Source of the DNA: Morella rubra
Lineage: Eukaryota; Streptophyta; Magnoliopsida; Fagales; Myricaceae
Assembly (NCBI GenBank): GCA_003952965.2
Contig: CM025854.1
Location: forward strand, 10,183,543 to 10,247,542
Direction: 5' to 3'
DNA: 64,000 nucleotides
The translations under genes were made by a program, and so were the position numbers. Positions 45,401-54,830 of the stretch are shown piece by piece. The notes beneath the pieces were generated by a model. It had not been told where the DNA came from and did no database searches. It saw only the letters and a program-made list of their open reading frames with translations. How positions within the stretch are numbered: the stretch's first letter is position 1; every line of letters begins with the position of its first letter.

Positions 45401-48400
45401 CAAGTGAAAACGACAGGCGTCATTATCCTGATGGTAAACTTTCTTCAAATAAGTCCACATAGATTGGGCTGAACGATGAGGACGCAAATTAGGAACAAGG
45501 TGCACCTCAACGAAACTAAGAAGCCAGGGCATAATCCGAGCATCAAGAACAGCCCATGAAACTGGAGCAGTAGCATCCTTAGATTTATCCGAATCGGAAG
45601 AGGGTGCTGGAGTGGTGCCATCAATATGACCCCAGAGATCTTTTCCTTGGAGGAAAATTTCAAATTGAAAAGCCCAAGTAGAGTAATTTTTGCCAATAAA
45701 TTTGACTCAGACAGGAGTTGAGTCCATTATATGATAACGTGGAATGGAGCTGTAAACAAACACTTGGAAAATAGTCGCCCAAACCCAATAACAGCAAGCA
45801 ACGACGCCAAGATTCTGCCAAACCTAATAACAGCAACAGCCCAAACCCAATAACAGCAAGCAAGTAATGTAATAACAGCCCAATCAGCCGGCCTAACTAG
45901 TAGAAACAGCAGCCTAAACCCAATAAGCAAATAAACAGTTACAGCCCAAACAACCACAAGCAGGAACGTGAAGTAAAACACCACTGAACCAGCAAAATAC
46001 CAAATCACCGAAGAGATCGAAAGGAAATCGAAAGAAGAGGGGATTGGTGCGGGTGGGAAAAAAATTGAAGCTGACAGCAACGACAAACTAAACCCACAAA
46101 GAAAACAAAAACGAGAGATAGGGATTAGAGTACTGGCTCTGATACCATGACAATATTTGAGGGAATTGACCGAATGCTTTGGCCGTGTGTATACTTCTCA
46201 TTATATAGAGGTTTGAAATCAAGCTATACAAGGTACGTTATCAATATACAAGGAAAGAAATCAAGTATCAAACTAAACAAGGAAAGAAAAAAAGTAACCG
46301 TTGCTATACATAACTGTAGAATAATAGAGAGATAATGAAAGATATGGTGAGTAAATGACCATGTAACTTCGGAAGAAGGGCTGCTTTCCCATCTTTTGAT
46401 TAGGAAAGCAGTAAATACCAGGGGGTAGCGAATCTTTATCAGAAACATAGGACTGCTTTTCCACATGGCTTTCTGATGGGGCCATGGAGATGGGTTTATT
46501 ACTTTTAAGTGATGTATATTCAATTTTGAAAATAATGGAGTTCTATATGTGAACCCCACATGCAGCATGCAATAGAGACTGGGTTTATTTTTACTAAACT
46601 ATGAAACTTGTATGTGTTTTACCCTGTTTTTAGCTAAGCATTTGTTAGGTCAAATGTAAGTGTTGTTAAGATCCTCTATTGAATTAGCATGTATTTAGGG
46701 GGGATCTTACTTGCCAAGCAAGTCTGTGGGGAATACAAACATTATCCGCTACAGTTTTGTGCTGTGTTTGATATACACTTTTGTTCTGCCTCCTGATAAC
46801 TTCGGCTTTGAGGGTTTGTGTTATCATCGTATTAGGAGGTTCTACATATTGTTTTAATATCTAATGTTGCTTTTTAATTGCAAGATCCCATGTGTTGGCA
46901 GTGTTAGAAATTTTTGTCAATGATCAAATGTATTACACTTCTCATTAGTTTCAGCTTTTGCAAGAAGTGATTTCTACCAATGCTAAAGTACCATGTCAGA
47001 AACTATCTGGTTAGAAAGTATAGGCTTTTAGATTGAATGTTAGTGATTGCAATGTTACTGTTTGTGTGTGAGGCATGGTTGTTCAAGTTCTCTCCTTCCT
47101 CAACTCCTCAGTTTATTCTTGAAAAATATGCCAAATGGATGTTGATATTATAAAATAAATACTTAAAAAAAGGGACACTCTTAAACAAGGTATTCTGGAA
47201 AAGAAGACATACGTTGACAAAGCTGAAGTGTGTTTCTTCCTGGATGTCAGTGACAATATCTTAGTCTGTATGTCCACCTTGGAATCCCAAGTCCTAGCAC
47301 TCAACCTTGTATTGCCTCCTTCTAGTTGGTGTGACTTTTATTCAAATTTTATCATTATGTTGAATCAGCATGCGTTAGTTCATGGTTAGTTTCTTGTGCT
47401 TTTATCAATAGTTCCTTGCTCTAGTTTGCAGGTTTATTAGAGTTGTTAACTTACTACCTCTTGTGTGATCTACTAGGTTCAAACTATTGTTTCACTGTGT
47501 TGTTTGATCAATGTTTTGGATTTTTTTCCTTGGACCAAAATCATAAATGCTTCTGAGGTAATAGTCGTGTTTAAATTCAGGCAGAATTCTTGACTTCCTA
47601 GAAGCTTTAAAAGCTATGGCGAAAGATAACCAACCAATTCCATCACGAGCCATGATCTTGAGCAGAAAGTACCGGACTTTAGTGAGCTCCTGGATTGAAC
47701 CTCTACAAGAAGAAGCAGAACTTGGATATGAGATTGATTTCATTGCTAGGTTTGCCTTTATAATCAACACACTCCAGTTGCTGCCATTTTCTTTTCATTT
47801 TATATTGATTTCTTTAGCTTTCACCTAGGCAAGAAAACCTCTTGCAAATTCAGAGCATACCTTCTGTGAACTAGAGCTATGCCCTTGCCACCGACGTCCT
47901 CTGTACCTGGGTGGTATGCAGGTTGTGAAGCCCCCGTTTGGTCAGAGTTTCGATCATTGGTAGAGGGAGAAGAAGAGCTATGCCCTTGCCATCTTTTCGG
48001 ATTAGATTTCTTCTGATTTATCAAAATGTTATTATGCATATCCTATGGGTTTCACATCTCAATATCTGATTTTATCTTCTTCTCCCCTGTTTTGTGTTGC
48101 AACGTTTTTTCTAATCTGTATCTGTACTCGGGTTAGACATTTTTGTTGTTTTAGGACTTATAATTTGCATATGCTTTCTATATTGTCACATTAAAAAATA
48201 AGGAAGCCTTCCTAACTACTATAGCTTCCATCCTGAAAGATAAGCTTGTTGGGGAAGAGGCCTGAGAAAAGTTCAGTAATGAGAAGAGGCCTGAGAGAGG
48301 GAGAACAGCTTTCAAGAAGAGAGGACCAGAATTATGGTTCCCCCTCTACTAACATAGTATTTTCTGTTGCAGTAGGAAAGGTACGATTACCTTAGTGCTC

Positions 48401-51400
48401 TCTAAGATAATAAATAAATATGTCAACTTACTCATGGTCCTCCAAAGTTGTACTAGAGATATCCTGCATGCCCAACTTCCTTGAGATTATACGAAAGACC
48501 ACTACCTGGCACTCCTTTTGTTAAAATACCTGAAAGTAGCTCTCTTGCATTCACAAAAATAAATAGAGACATTTTTGGATGCAATTTCTTTTTGATGAAA
48601 TATCTGTTTACTTCAACATCTTTGGTTAAATCAGACTGAACCTGATCTTGGGTATTGCCAATGCTGCTTTGCTGTCATGAACAATCTCATTGGATCTATA
48701 GTGTTACCCTAATTGTCTTAGCAATGTTTTCAGTAACCATCAAACTCTTTTTTCCATTGCTCAGAACTCTGCTTTTGCACTGGACTGAGCGATCATTGAC
48801 TATTTTTTGTTGCTGACCCTGCTCTAGCCCTTTCCGCAATTTCTCCCTTTGTCAAAACATCTGCAAGTTGTCCTCTTGTCTTCACCCAAATATTCGAAAT
48901 AGCACACCCACAATTATCTTCCAGTTGTCCTCTTGTCTGCCTAAGTTGATCAAGTACATAGTAATATATATAAGTATATTTTTTTTTTGTGCCAGAAACA
49001 AATACAAAGAGCAACACTTCTGTTTTGACAACAAAAAGGCTTCTAAAACAACTTGTCGCTTTTTCATGTCATAGACTCTAAACGACCTCTTGTTTTTTGG
49101 CAGCTCTGACTTGCTCAAAAGACATATAAAACCCAAGAAGTAAACCTTAAGTGACACTTGTTTTTTTCATCCCAACACTAGCCAACAAAACAGTATGCTG
49201 CTTTATACAGCAGAAATCTCACTAGTTGTTAAGCATATAGCCATCCCACTCACTCGGAGAGAGAAGGTAGCAAGAGATCCTGTCTTCGACTTTGGAGATA
49301 GGCCTTCCTTTCCCTTTCTATAACATACCGATCGGGGATGTAGTTGTAGAGACATTAGTCCGATGAAAGAAAGCTCATCTTTTGGGTTTTGCTTGTCTTT
49401 AGCAGTTTCCATCCCATTGAGGTATCGACCAGCAGAAGATGGGTACTCTTTCTGATGATTGCTTCATGGAGACTTAAACTTGTGCAGGGGTAGGGGTGGA
49501 TGTAGCCAAGCGGATCAAGGCAGTGGATTGTGAATCCACTACGCGCAGGTTCAATCCCCGTCGTTCGCCCATCAAAAAATAGACCATTTCTTACAGAGAC
49601 ACGAGACAAACCTAGAAAGAATTTTTTCCGCAAGTTGTCTCGAGGCTCTCAAACACATCCAAGCAATTGGTTTCCGATTGAAAGATAGAAAGCATAGATT
49701 CACGTTGCCTACTAGTACGAGCCTGATACAGAGCAGCGCCCCTTTAATATGATGAGAAGAAGAGGGGCCGCCCTCTTTTCTTTTTCATATCCTTGGGCAT
49801 TCAGCAATTGAAGTTAATGATTTGTTTTAAAAAATTTCGTCTGTATGAAAAGTATGTAGGATCCGATCCACCTTAAGCTCCTAGCTCTAAGACTAGGGTA
49901 GGGGAGGAAGACTTATCGAGCTACAAGACCACACACTTATTCAACAAATCCAAAAACAAACTCAAGAGGGAAGACATTCCGGTGATCCGGGCTGTTTCCC
50001 TCTCGACGATGAAGCTTATCCCCCATCGTCTCACTGGCCGACCTTGACTCCTGTTATTTTGAGGTCATATCTAGTATTCAGAGTTTGCCTCGATTTGGTA
50101 TTGCTCTTGCGGTGGAAACACTAAAGACATTGGTATCGGAGCCTCGACAACCATTATTGATGCTGAATGGACATCATGCCGAAGAACAGATCACCAAAGA
50201 GATGTTATTCTAGGTCAGTTGCGTTGGCATATTGGCTACCACAACTGCAACTTGATACTTCCTACACAGCAGATATCAAAACAATGAAAAACCACCTAAT
50301 CTCTTGCAGTGACCCAAATCACCTTGGTTGTGTTAGCCACATCTGTCTCGGCCAGATTTGTGTTTAAAAGAAAACTTATAAAATAACTGGAAAAAGAGGA
50401 AAGAAACAAAAAAATAACTCCTGCGGTTTGCAGGGCCAACCAGAAAAATGCCATCAACCAACCTTCAATCTCTATTGAAACTTTCTAAGTGAGAAGCCAT
50501 TAGATTTTGCAATCATGCACTGCATTTGTCATGCTGGTGTCGACACCCATACCATTAACTTCACGAAAGAGTATTGGTACAGTGGAGAATATGCTCCAGC
50601 TTGAGGGGAGGGTTAATGAAAGGATATTGATGCTTATGACAATATCTATAGTTTTGGATAAGTGCGAGTAGAGATAGAAAAAATCATCTTTTCCTTTCTC
50701 TTTTGTGGAGAAACACTAGTTTCAACAGTTTACACGCTTCCATACATCAACTTATTTTTCCTTAATTGTGCGAGGGAGATTTTGCTTTCTTTGGTAATAT
50801 GTTGGGAAGAGATATCAGCGTAACAAAAGATTTATGGGGTAGATCTGTGTCTTACAATTGAAAGGATCAAAGTCTGGAATTTTAAGATTCCCAAGTTCTT
50901 TGGAAGGAATGAGTAATTCCTTGTTGCAGAATATTAACTCAGACTTTAGACAGCTTGAAGTGTTAACTTTAAATAGGTTTGCAAAAGAACTGTGTGTAGT
51001 CTTCGTTGAGACTCTATTATATAGGATTACACCATGATACAGCTATAATTGCAATAAAAGCTGTACAATCAAAGAAAATAAACGATCAAGCTATACAAGA
51101 AAATAATCGTCAAAGAGAATAATAACGTTCGATTTTAAATTTGAATTTGAAATGGCCATTAAATGGCCAGCTATGCTGTCCGTTGACACCCCCCCTCAAA
51201 TTGATGCAAGTAAGTCGACAAGCATTAATTTGCCAATAAGGAAGTGATGGCACTGACATATCATGGATTTGGTAAAGATATCTGCAATTTGTAAAGTGGT
51301 GGAAATGTGTGAGAGGGTGATAACTTTGCGATCAAATGCTTCTTGAATGGAATGACAATCAACTTCAATGCGCTTGGTCCGCTCATGAAAGACAGGATTT

Positions 51401-53655
51401 GCAGCAATTTGGATGGCACTCGTGTTGTCAGCATGAGAAGAGTAGGATGTGCCTGTGAGAAGCCAAGTTCAGTGAGGAGACCATGTAGCCAGATGATTTC
51501 GGAGCAGGCAGTAGACATGGCATGATACTCGGCCTCAGTGTAGGACTTAGAGACACAGTCCTGCTTCTTACATTTCCAAGAGATAAAGGAATCACCACGG
51601 AACATGCACCATCTGGTAGTGGATTTGCAGGTATCGGGGCAGTCAGCCCAGTCAGCCCAGTCAACATCGCAATATGCTTGCAATTGAAGTGACGCACTTG
51701 CAGGGAAAAACAAACCACGAGCAGGACAGCCAAGAAGATAATAAGTGATTTGACGGACAGCGGCGAGGTGAAGATGCCGAGGAGATTGCATAAACTTGCT
51801 GATAATATGAAGAGCATAAGATATATCAGGCCAAGTGACAGTAAGGTAGATAATAAGAATACCAACCAACCAGGCACAGAGGATGAATCAAAGATGAGCT
51901 GCAGAGCACGAGCCAAGAAGGAGAAACCAAGACCCAAGAGCAGCAAAAAGAGTCGACAAAAAGAGACAAGATTGACAGCACCCAACGAGAAAATCTGCGA
52001 GAACCGACAGCACCCGGAGTAGTACAACCAAACACAAGAGCTGCGACAATGACAGGACAAGCAAGCTGAGAGTCACCAGAAGCACCAGCAGAGTAGTGGC
52101 CCGAGATAGCACCCACAACGAAATAAAAATTCTCTTGGAAACGAATCGTACCGACAGAGAATCAAAGGTTGAGAATGAACTAGAATCCCGCGAAAAAAGA
52201 CAAGAAGCTAAGATCGGGAATGAACTAGAATCCCGCGAGGTACAAACGAGTCTCAAACCAAGTAGGTCTAAGAGAGAAATGAGAAACCCAGTTTATAGTA
52301 AGGGCTCCGATACTATGTTAACTTTAAAGAGATTTGCAGAAAAACTGTGTAGTCTTTGTTGAGACTCTCTGTTATATAGAAGGATTACACCATGATACAG
52401 CTATAATTACAATAAAAGCTGTACAATCAAAGAAAATAAACGATCAAGCTATACAAAGAAATAATCGTCAAAGAGAATAATAACGTTCGATTTTGAATTT
52501 GAATTTGAAATGACCAGCTGTGCTGTTCGTCAACATGAAGGTTGTTGTAGACATTCTATATTTTCAGTAGTTCTATTGTGCTTTCTTTTCGTGGGGTCAT
52601 GTCTTACCTTTTGTCTTAAGCCTATTGTGGTAACTGCTTTTTGAATGAACAGGTATATTGCAGAGGGCGGGCTCACTGGTGAGCGCAAAAGATGGGTACC
52701 TCGAAGGGGGAAAACTCCTCTAGATCCAGATGCTGCTGGATTTATATACTCAAATCCCATGGAAACCTCGTTCAAGCAAAGATGTCTCGAGGATTGGAAG
52801 GCACACCATCGAAAGCTTTTGAAAACCCTACAGAATGAGGGACTGGCAGCTTTAGGGGATGCAACAGAATCTGATTATATCAGAGTGGAGGAGCGGTTAA
52901 AAAAAGTTATAAAGGGTCCCGACCAAAACATTTTGAAGCCCAAGGCTGCAAGTAAGATGATAGTATCTGAACTGAAGGAAGAACTAGAAGCACAAAGTCT
53001 TCCAACTGATGGAACTAGAAATGTTCTTTACCAGCGTGTGCAAAAAGCAAGGAGAATAAACCGCTCTCGTGGTCGGCCCCTTTGGGTTCCTCCCATCGAA
53101 GAGGAAGAAGAAGAGGTTAATCTTCATTTCTTCTTTCTCCTTTAATGAAGATTCACTTCCCCTTCCGTGTGACTAGATTCGCGTTTCTTCGATATGAATG
53201 CGCAATTAAATTGCTTAAGCATAGTCTTTCTCCTCCAGGTTAGCACTGCTAGTCAAATTTGAATGTGAAACATCTGACAGGTTGATGAAGAGCTGGATGA
53301 ACTTATTTCTCGGATCAAGCTTCAAGAAGGAAATACAGAGTTCTGGAAACGCCGGTTCCTTGGAGAAGGGATTAATGGTGACCATGGGAAGCCTCTGGAT
53401 ACGGGCAAATTAGAACCTCCACCTGTTTTGGAGGATGATGATGTAGAAGATGTTGCAAAAGAGGTTGAAGATGATGAGGCTGATGAGGAGGAGGTAGAGC
53501 AGACTGAGAGCCAAGATGGAGACCGGGTAAAGGACAAGGAAGTTGAAGCCAAGAAACCTCTTCAAATGATTGGAGTACAATTGTTGAAAGATTCTGACCA
53601 AACAACTTCCTCATCTAAAAAGTCAAGGAGAAGAGCTTCTCGAGTATCAATGGAG
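36496..53655 (+). CDS. PTAC3: pTAC3/PAP1-like SAP and PPR protein, five internal exons (partial gene)
   Basis: Exons 36496-36573, 41023-41180, 47581-47749, 52653-53115 and 53281-53655 all have GT-AG borders and matching phases, giving about 414 uninterrupted codons. The product closely matches pTAC3 (PEP-associated protein 1), a plastid-nucleoid protein needed for plastid-encoded RNA polymerase activity. Visible are a PPR-like helical part (V-Q-D-V-A-E-L-L-G-M-M-V-E-D; L-L-V-E-C-F-T-K-Y), the block R-K-Y-R-T-L-V-S-S-W-I-E-P-L-Q-E-E-A, the SAP DNA-binding motif in exon 4 (S-E-L-K-E-E-L-E-A...G-T-R-N-V-L-Y-Q-R-V), and an acidic tract in exon 5. In Arabidopsis (about 910 residues) this corresponds to roughly residues 330-745. 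The N-terminal exon and the C-terminal ~170 residues were not found in the window. The introns carry three retroelements, all antisense, and organelle DNA. Intact frames suggest a recent break, very long introns, or an assembly join; a functional gene here is not shown. Confidence 0.9.
37166..38375 (-). mobile_element. 5'-truncated LINE fragment in a pTAC3 intron
   Basis: On the minus strand it starts in the late ORF2 region (K-F-H-L-V-K-W-E-K-V-C-S-P-I-R-C-G-G-L-G) and runs to the 3' end. The A tract appears as the T run at 37166-37173. It aligns with 29990-31200 of the LINE at 25363 but is clearly diverged. Truncation at the 5' end is the usual outcome of target-primed reverse transcription. 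The block W-C-Y-L-C-K-C-D-G-E-S is present (~37620). Frames slip in at least two places. Confidence 0.85.
38376..41022 (+). other. Rest of pTAC3 intron, no element recognised
   Basis: Between the LINE fragment and exon 41023 I see no coding homology. There is a T run near 39050. A pyrimidine tract and CAG precede the exon. Confidence 0.45.
41455..41677 (-). repeat. 3' LTR of Copia element 3
   Basis: In minus orientation it starts TGTTAACGGC and ends ...AAATATTGTCA. It is nearly identical to 46148-46358, with a few substitutions such as GAGAG for GAGGG. Confidence 0.88.
41700..42300 (-). pseudogene. Copia RNase H segment
   Basis: Pieces 42297-42065 (L-H-L-A-A-V-R-S-I-I-R-Y; A-A-Y-S-D-A-D-W-A-G-C) and 42008-41784 ([31 protein letters not shown]) form the Copia RNase H domain. 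The aspartate of D-A-D-W is catalytic in the family. A stop after Y-L-T-I-T separates it from the RT frame, and a frameshift divides the two pieces. Confidence 0.85.
42311..43357 (-). CDS. Copia reverse transcriptase ORF
   Basis: A 348-codon open frame. Residues ~50-80 are the conserved entry (W-Q-Q-A-M-Q-E-E-I-A-A-L-E-A-N-H-T-W). Then come G-C-K-W-V-Y-S-I-K (90-98), D-G-S-L-D-R-Y-K-A-R-L-V-A (102-114), Q-M-D-V-K-N-A-F-L-H-G (154-164) with the first catalytic aspartate, L-Y-G-L-K-Q-A-P-R-A-W, and the catalytic Y-V-D-D (240-243). It ends at a stop just before RNase H. The first ~45 residues are hydrophobic and probably a frameshifted linker rather than true protein. The catalytic residues are present, but without an intact gag-integrase-RNase H polyprotein it is unlikely to work alone. 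Confidence 0.88.
   Translation of the reverse strand: MAAPLPDPVATLSSQARHIQHPWYVTLLVSVIFSLLLFLLLLSKYVIPTSYSQAAKHECWQQAMQEEIAALEANHTWDLEPCPSTITPLGCKWVYSIKVRSDGSLDRYKARLVALRNNQEYSVNYEETFAPVAKMTTVRTILALAASNDWSLHQMDVKNAFLHGDLKECIFMKPPPGLLSSPTSHVCKLRRSLYGLKQAPRAWFDKFQSTLLQFSFKQSKRDSSLFLHKTEMGIVVLLVYVDDIVITGSDSTLLSQLKLHLSASFHMKDLGSLTYFLGLEVRRSSSGISLNQHKYASDVVAFAGLDATSTIDTPMELNVKLRKEEGDLLAKPSLYRKLVGSLVYLTIT
43514..44372 (-). pseudogene. Copia integrase segment
   Basis: 44372-44088 has W-H-R-R-L-G-H-P-N (GAG pre-integrase) and C-A-F-C-K-L-G-K-S-K, the zinc site, then D-I-I-H-S-D-V-W-G-P. 44091-43840 has the core D-H-S-R-F-T-W-V-Y-F-L-R-S-K and D-S-S-G-E-Y-L-S-N. 43900-43514 has C-P-A-T-P-Q-Q-N-G-V-A-E-W-K-N, bearing the catalytic glutamate, and the trailing H-L-S-P-H-E-R...F-L-G-Y. 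There are stop codons or frameshifts near 44088 and 43880. Integrase would insert element cDNA in the nucleus. Confidence 0.87.
44356..45069 (-). pseudogene. Copia gag C-terminus and protease
   Basis: A 237-codon open frame. There are two cysteine knuckles near the start: C-F-S-C-K-E-Y-G-H-I-A-A-N-C and C-S-Y-C-K-K-K-G-H-I-I-K-E-C. A Pro/Gln-rich spacer follows, then the aspartic protease start W-Y-I-D-S-G-A-S-N-H-M-T (catalytic D-S-G) and F-L-A-P-K-L-S-T-N-L-I-S-V-G-Q-L. It is separated from upstream gag and downstream integrase by frame breaks. Confidence 0.87.
45090..45730 (-). pseudogene. Copia gag N-terminal part
   Basis: Frames at 45696-45445 and 45532-45236 read the UBN2-type Gag, S-M-W-T-Y-L-K-K-V-Y and L-T-L-W-N-D-Y-S-D-L. 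A piece at 45229-45032 reads Y-E-S-V-R-S-S-L-V-N-R. Stops or slips separate the pieces. Confidence 0.8.
46148..46358 (-). repeat. 5' LTR of Copia element 3 (outer end altered)
   Basis: Matches 41455-41667. The outermost ~14 bases, including the expected TGTTAAC start, are missing or changed. The primer binding site lies directly inside at 46135-46147. Confidence 0.85.
46359..48449 (+). other. pTAC3 intron DNA around exon 47581-47749
   Basis: Apart from the exon, nothing recognised. A 9-bp stem CTGCTTTCC/GGAAAGCAG lies near 46380-46410. A short direct repeat 'agctatgcccttgcca' occurs at ~47875 and ~47975. Confidence 0.45.
48450..48900 (-). pseudogene. Copia RNase H tail scrap
   Basis: The minus strand reads S-N-E-I-V-H-D-S-K-A-A-L-A-I near 48690, then F-V-N-A-R-E-L-L-S-G-I-L-T-K-G-V-P-G near 48530. 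A second, separate tail reads V-K-T-R-G-Q-L-A-D-V-L-T-K-G near 48870. The pattern Q-L-A-D-x-x-T-K marks the end of Copia polyproteins. There are two copies of the tail in tandem order and no LTR recognised. Confidence 0.65.
49496..49569 (+). tRNA. trnH-GUG: Plastid-type tRNA-His(GUG) of organelle origin
   Basis: The 74-nt segment matches plastid trnH-GUG, also found as a plastid-derived gene in plant mitochondria, with scattered changes. It shows the D-loop TAGCCAAGCGGATCAAGGC, anticodon loop ATTGTGAA with GTG at 49530-49532, TpsiC loop GGTTCAATCC, and 3' end CGTTCGCC. The second acceptor pair is T-G instead of C-G. Because it lies in nuclear DNA next to a plastid rRNA fragment it is most likely an inactive transferred copy. 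Confidence 0.88.
49980..50114 (-). pseudogene. rrn23: Plastid 23S rRNA fragment (nuclear insertion)
   Basis: The minus strand reads plastid 23S rRNA: the segments 'cgaggcaaactctgaata', 'ctagatatgacctcaaaata', 'gtcggccagtgagacgatgg' and 'gggaaacagcccggatcacc' occur in order. I recognise this as internal 23S sequence. It is only ~135 bp, so not a working rRNA. Similarity fades after 50114 and before 49980. Confidence 0.88.
50500..50660 (+). repeat. Copia 3' end remnant
   Basis: The text ATGCTCCAGCTTGAGGGGAG (50588-50607), followed by GGTTAATGAAAGG, has the form typical of the end of Copia coding sequence, a polypurine tract and an LTR start. No partner LTR was found. Confidence 0.5.
50961..52535 (-). 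mobile_element. Internally deleted Copia element 4 with target duplication, in a pTAC3 intron
   Basis: LTRs at 50961-51188 (228 bp) and 52316-52535 (220 bp) are near identical. The element is flanked by the 5-bp duplication TGAAG (50956-50960 and 52536-52540), as expected for Copia insertion. A polypurine tract adjoins the left LTR (plus: CCCCCCCTC from 51189) and a primer-site-like TAGTATCGGAGCCC adjoins the right LTR (minus, 52302-52315). Between them only the RNase H end of pol survives; gag, protease, integrase and RT are gone. Antisense to pTAC3 and ending ~115 bp before exon 52653. Confidence 0.93.
51261..51869 (-). pseudogene. RNase H end of Copia element 4
   Basis: A 202-codon frame reading W-P-D-I-S-Y-A, S-P-R-H-L-H-L-A-A-V-R-Q-I, A-Y-C-D-V-D-W-A, S-K-S-Y-T-E-A-E-Y-H-A-M-S and C-S-E-I-I-W-L-H-G-L-L, the Copia RNase H domain. 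A six-base insertion duplicates D-W-A. The last part is frameshifted relative to the family. It is the only coding remnant of the element. Confidence 0.85.
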
Positions 53656-54199
53656 GTAAGAAAGTCCGTATTGGTGTCATTTCTATCTTTTCCCTTTCCT
53701 TTTTCTTTGGCAGGGGGAGGCTTTTATTGTCAAGGATCTGGTTAGTTATTACATAGTCTTTTAAATCAGTCATAGTTGTAATTTGATTACCTATTTTGAT
53801 TAATTCATTGTCATCCAATGTGTAAAGCGTTCTGAATTTGGAAAGGATCAAAACTAAGGTACTTGATGATAAAAGGACTCCCTCAAGGATTAAAATACTT
53901 TAATGTCTTGCATGGTCTATAGTATGATCCTGGTCATGATATTTGGTAGTCGTAGGTTCTAGATGTATCTGTTTAAATTTTTGACAGTAAGCGGTGGTAC
54001 AAAAATTGAAGGATAGAGATTGAGAATTAATGGTAACAGAAGTAAAGCTGTGGTACCAGTAATATACAGGGCATAGTAAGTACAAAAAGGTGTACCAGTT
54101 ACTCTTTGTTAAGGTAAGAGCAGGATTTGTGTGGTTTTCCATGTCCATGTTACCTCTTAGTCGTACTTGTTCGCATTCTATAAGCACATCATCGGGATC
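53656..54199 (+). other. Sequence after the last visible pTAC3 exon
   Basis: The exon ends GAG followed by GTAAGA. The next family block (acidic D-E-D-W-F region) is not found. 54030-54110 contains a short imperfect repeat 'gtggtaccagtaa' and 'ggtgtaccagtta'. Confidence 0.4.
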
Positions 54200-54830
54200 A
54201 AACGACCCCTTCATACATAATTCGACAACGCTTCCCAGAAGTTCCTCATTCGCCCTACCAACCCAATTCTAACTAAATTCTACCCTGTTGAATTTATTGT
54301 ATCGCACTCACCTTCGGTCTAACCCTCCAATACCCATTACTTCACTGCATACATCTATGCCCCGCCAGTACCAATAGACTTCTACCTACAGATACGCACA
54401 AATAACAACAACAATCGCTAAACAATTGACCTCACACTAAAACAACATTCAGATCAATACTCTCCACCGAACAATACGAGGAGCTTGCTTCACATATTCT
54501 AATAATTTATAACGAACGTTATACCACTGCTAAACATCACCAACACACCCAACTTACCTACCGATCTTACATCAACCTACTAAGAGCCTAATAACAAAAT
54601 ACTCCTCAATCATAAAATAACACCAAACATACCATACTACTAAAACGCCACCTGTCAAGCCTGTTCTATAATAATACATTTTCCCATAAAAAAGCAGGCC
54701 ACTTAACGAAAATCTTTCTCTCTGTTTTTTTTTTCTTTTTGCTTATCCTTTCACTCAACTTACATCCGCCTTTCACCTCTCTCTTCTCCTCTCGTACATG
54801 CACGCGTCAAAGATGTATTACGACGACGAC
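54200..54830. other. C-rich, G-poor compositional tract
   Basis: By hand count, 54301-54660 has 28 G and 115 C out of 360 bases, a four-fold strand imbalance unlike the flanks. No tandem repeat or coding family explains it. The right part (54715-54790) becomes a pyrimidine tract. Confidence 0.8.

Larger units (their letters stand above)
41455..46358 (-). mobile_element. Copia element 3, nearly complete, antisense in a pTAC3 intron
   Basis: Two highly similar LTRs (41455-41677 and 46148-46358) flank gag-pol in minus orientation. The right-hand LTR is followed inward by the primer site TGGTATCAGAGCC (46135-46147, minus). A polypurine tract (plus: CCCCCCTC, 41679-41686) lies inside the left LTR. 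The outer ~15 bp of the right LTR differ from the left and no clean target duplication is seen. Differences between LTRs are few, so insertion is younger than that of relics 1 and 2, yet gag-pol has several frameshifts and stops. The only long open frame is the RT part. Confidence 0.92.

Noticed and set aside
49496-49569. Functional nuclear tRNA-His gene
   Set aside because: The sequence is plastid-type, has an altered acceptor pair, and lies beside a plastid rRNA fragment, so a transferred inactive copy is more likely.
51750-52362. Frames on both strands in the right half of Copia element 4
   Set aside because: Leader region of the element between primer site and deleted gag; repetitive S/L/V-rich or charged translations without domain features.
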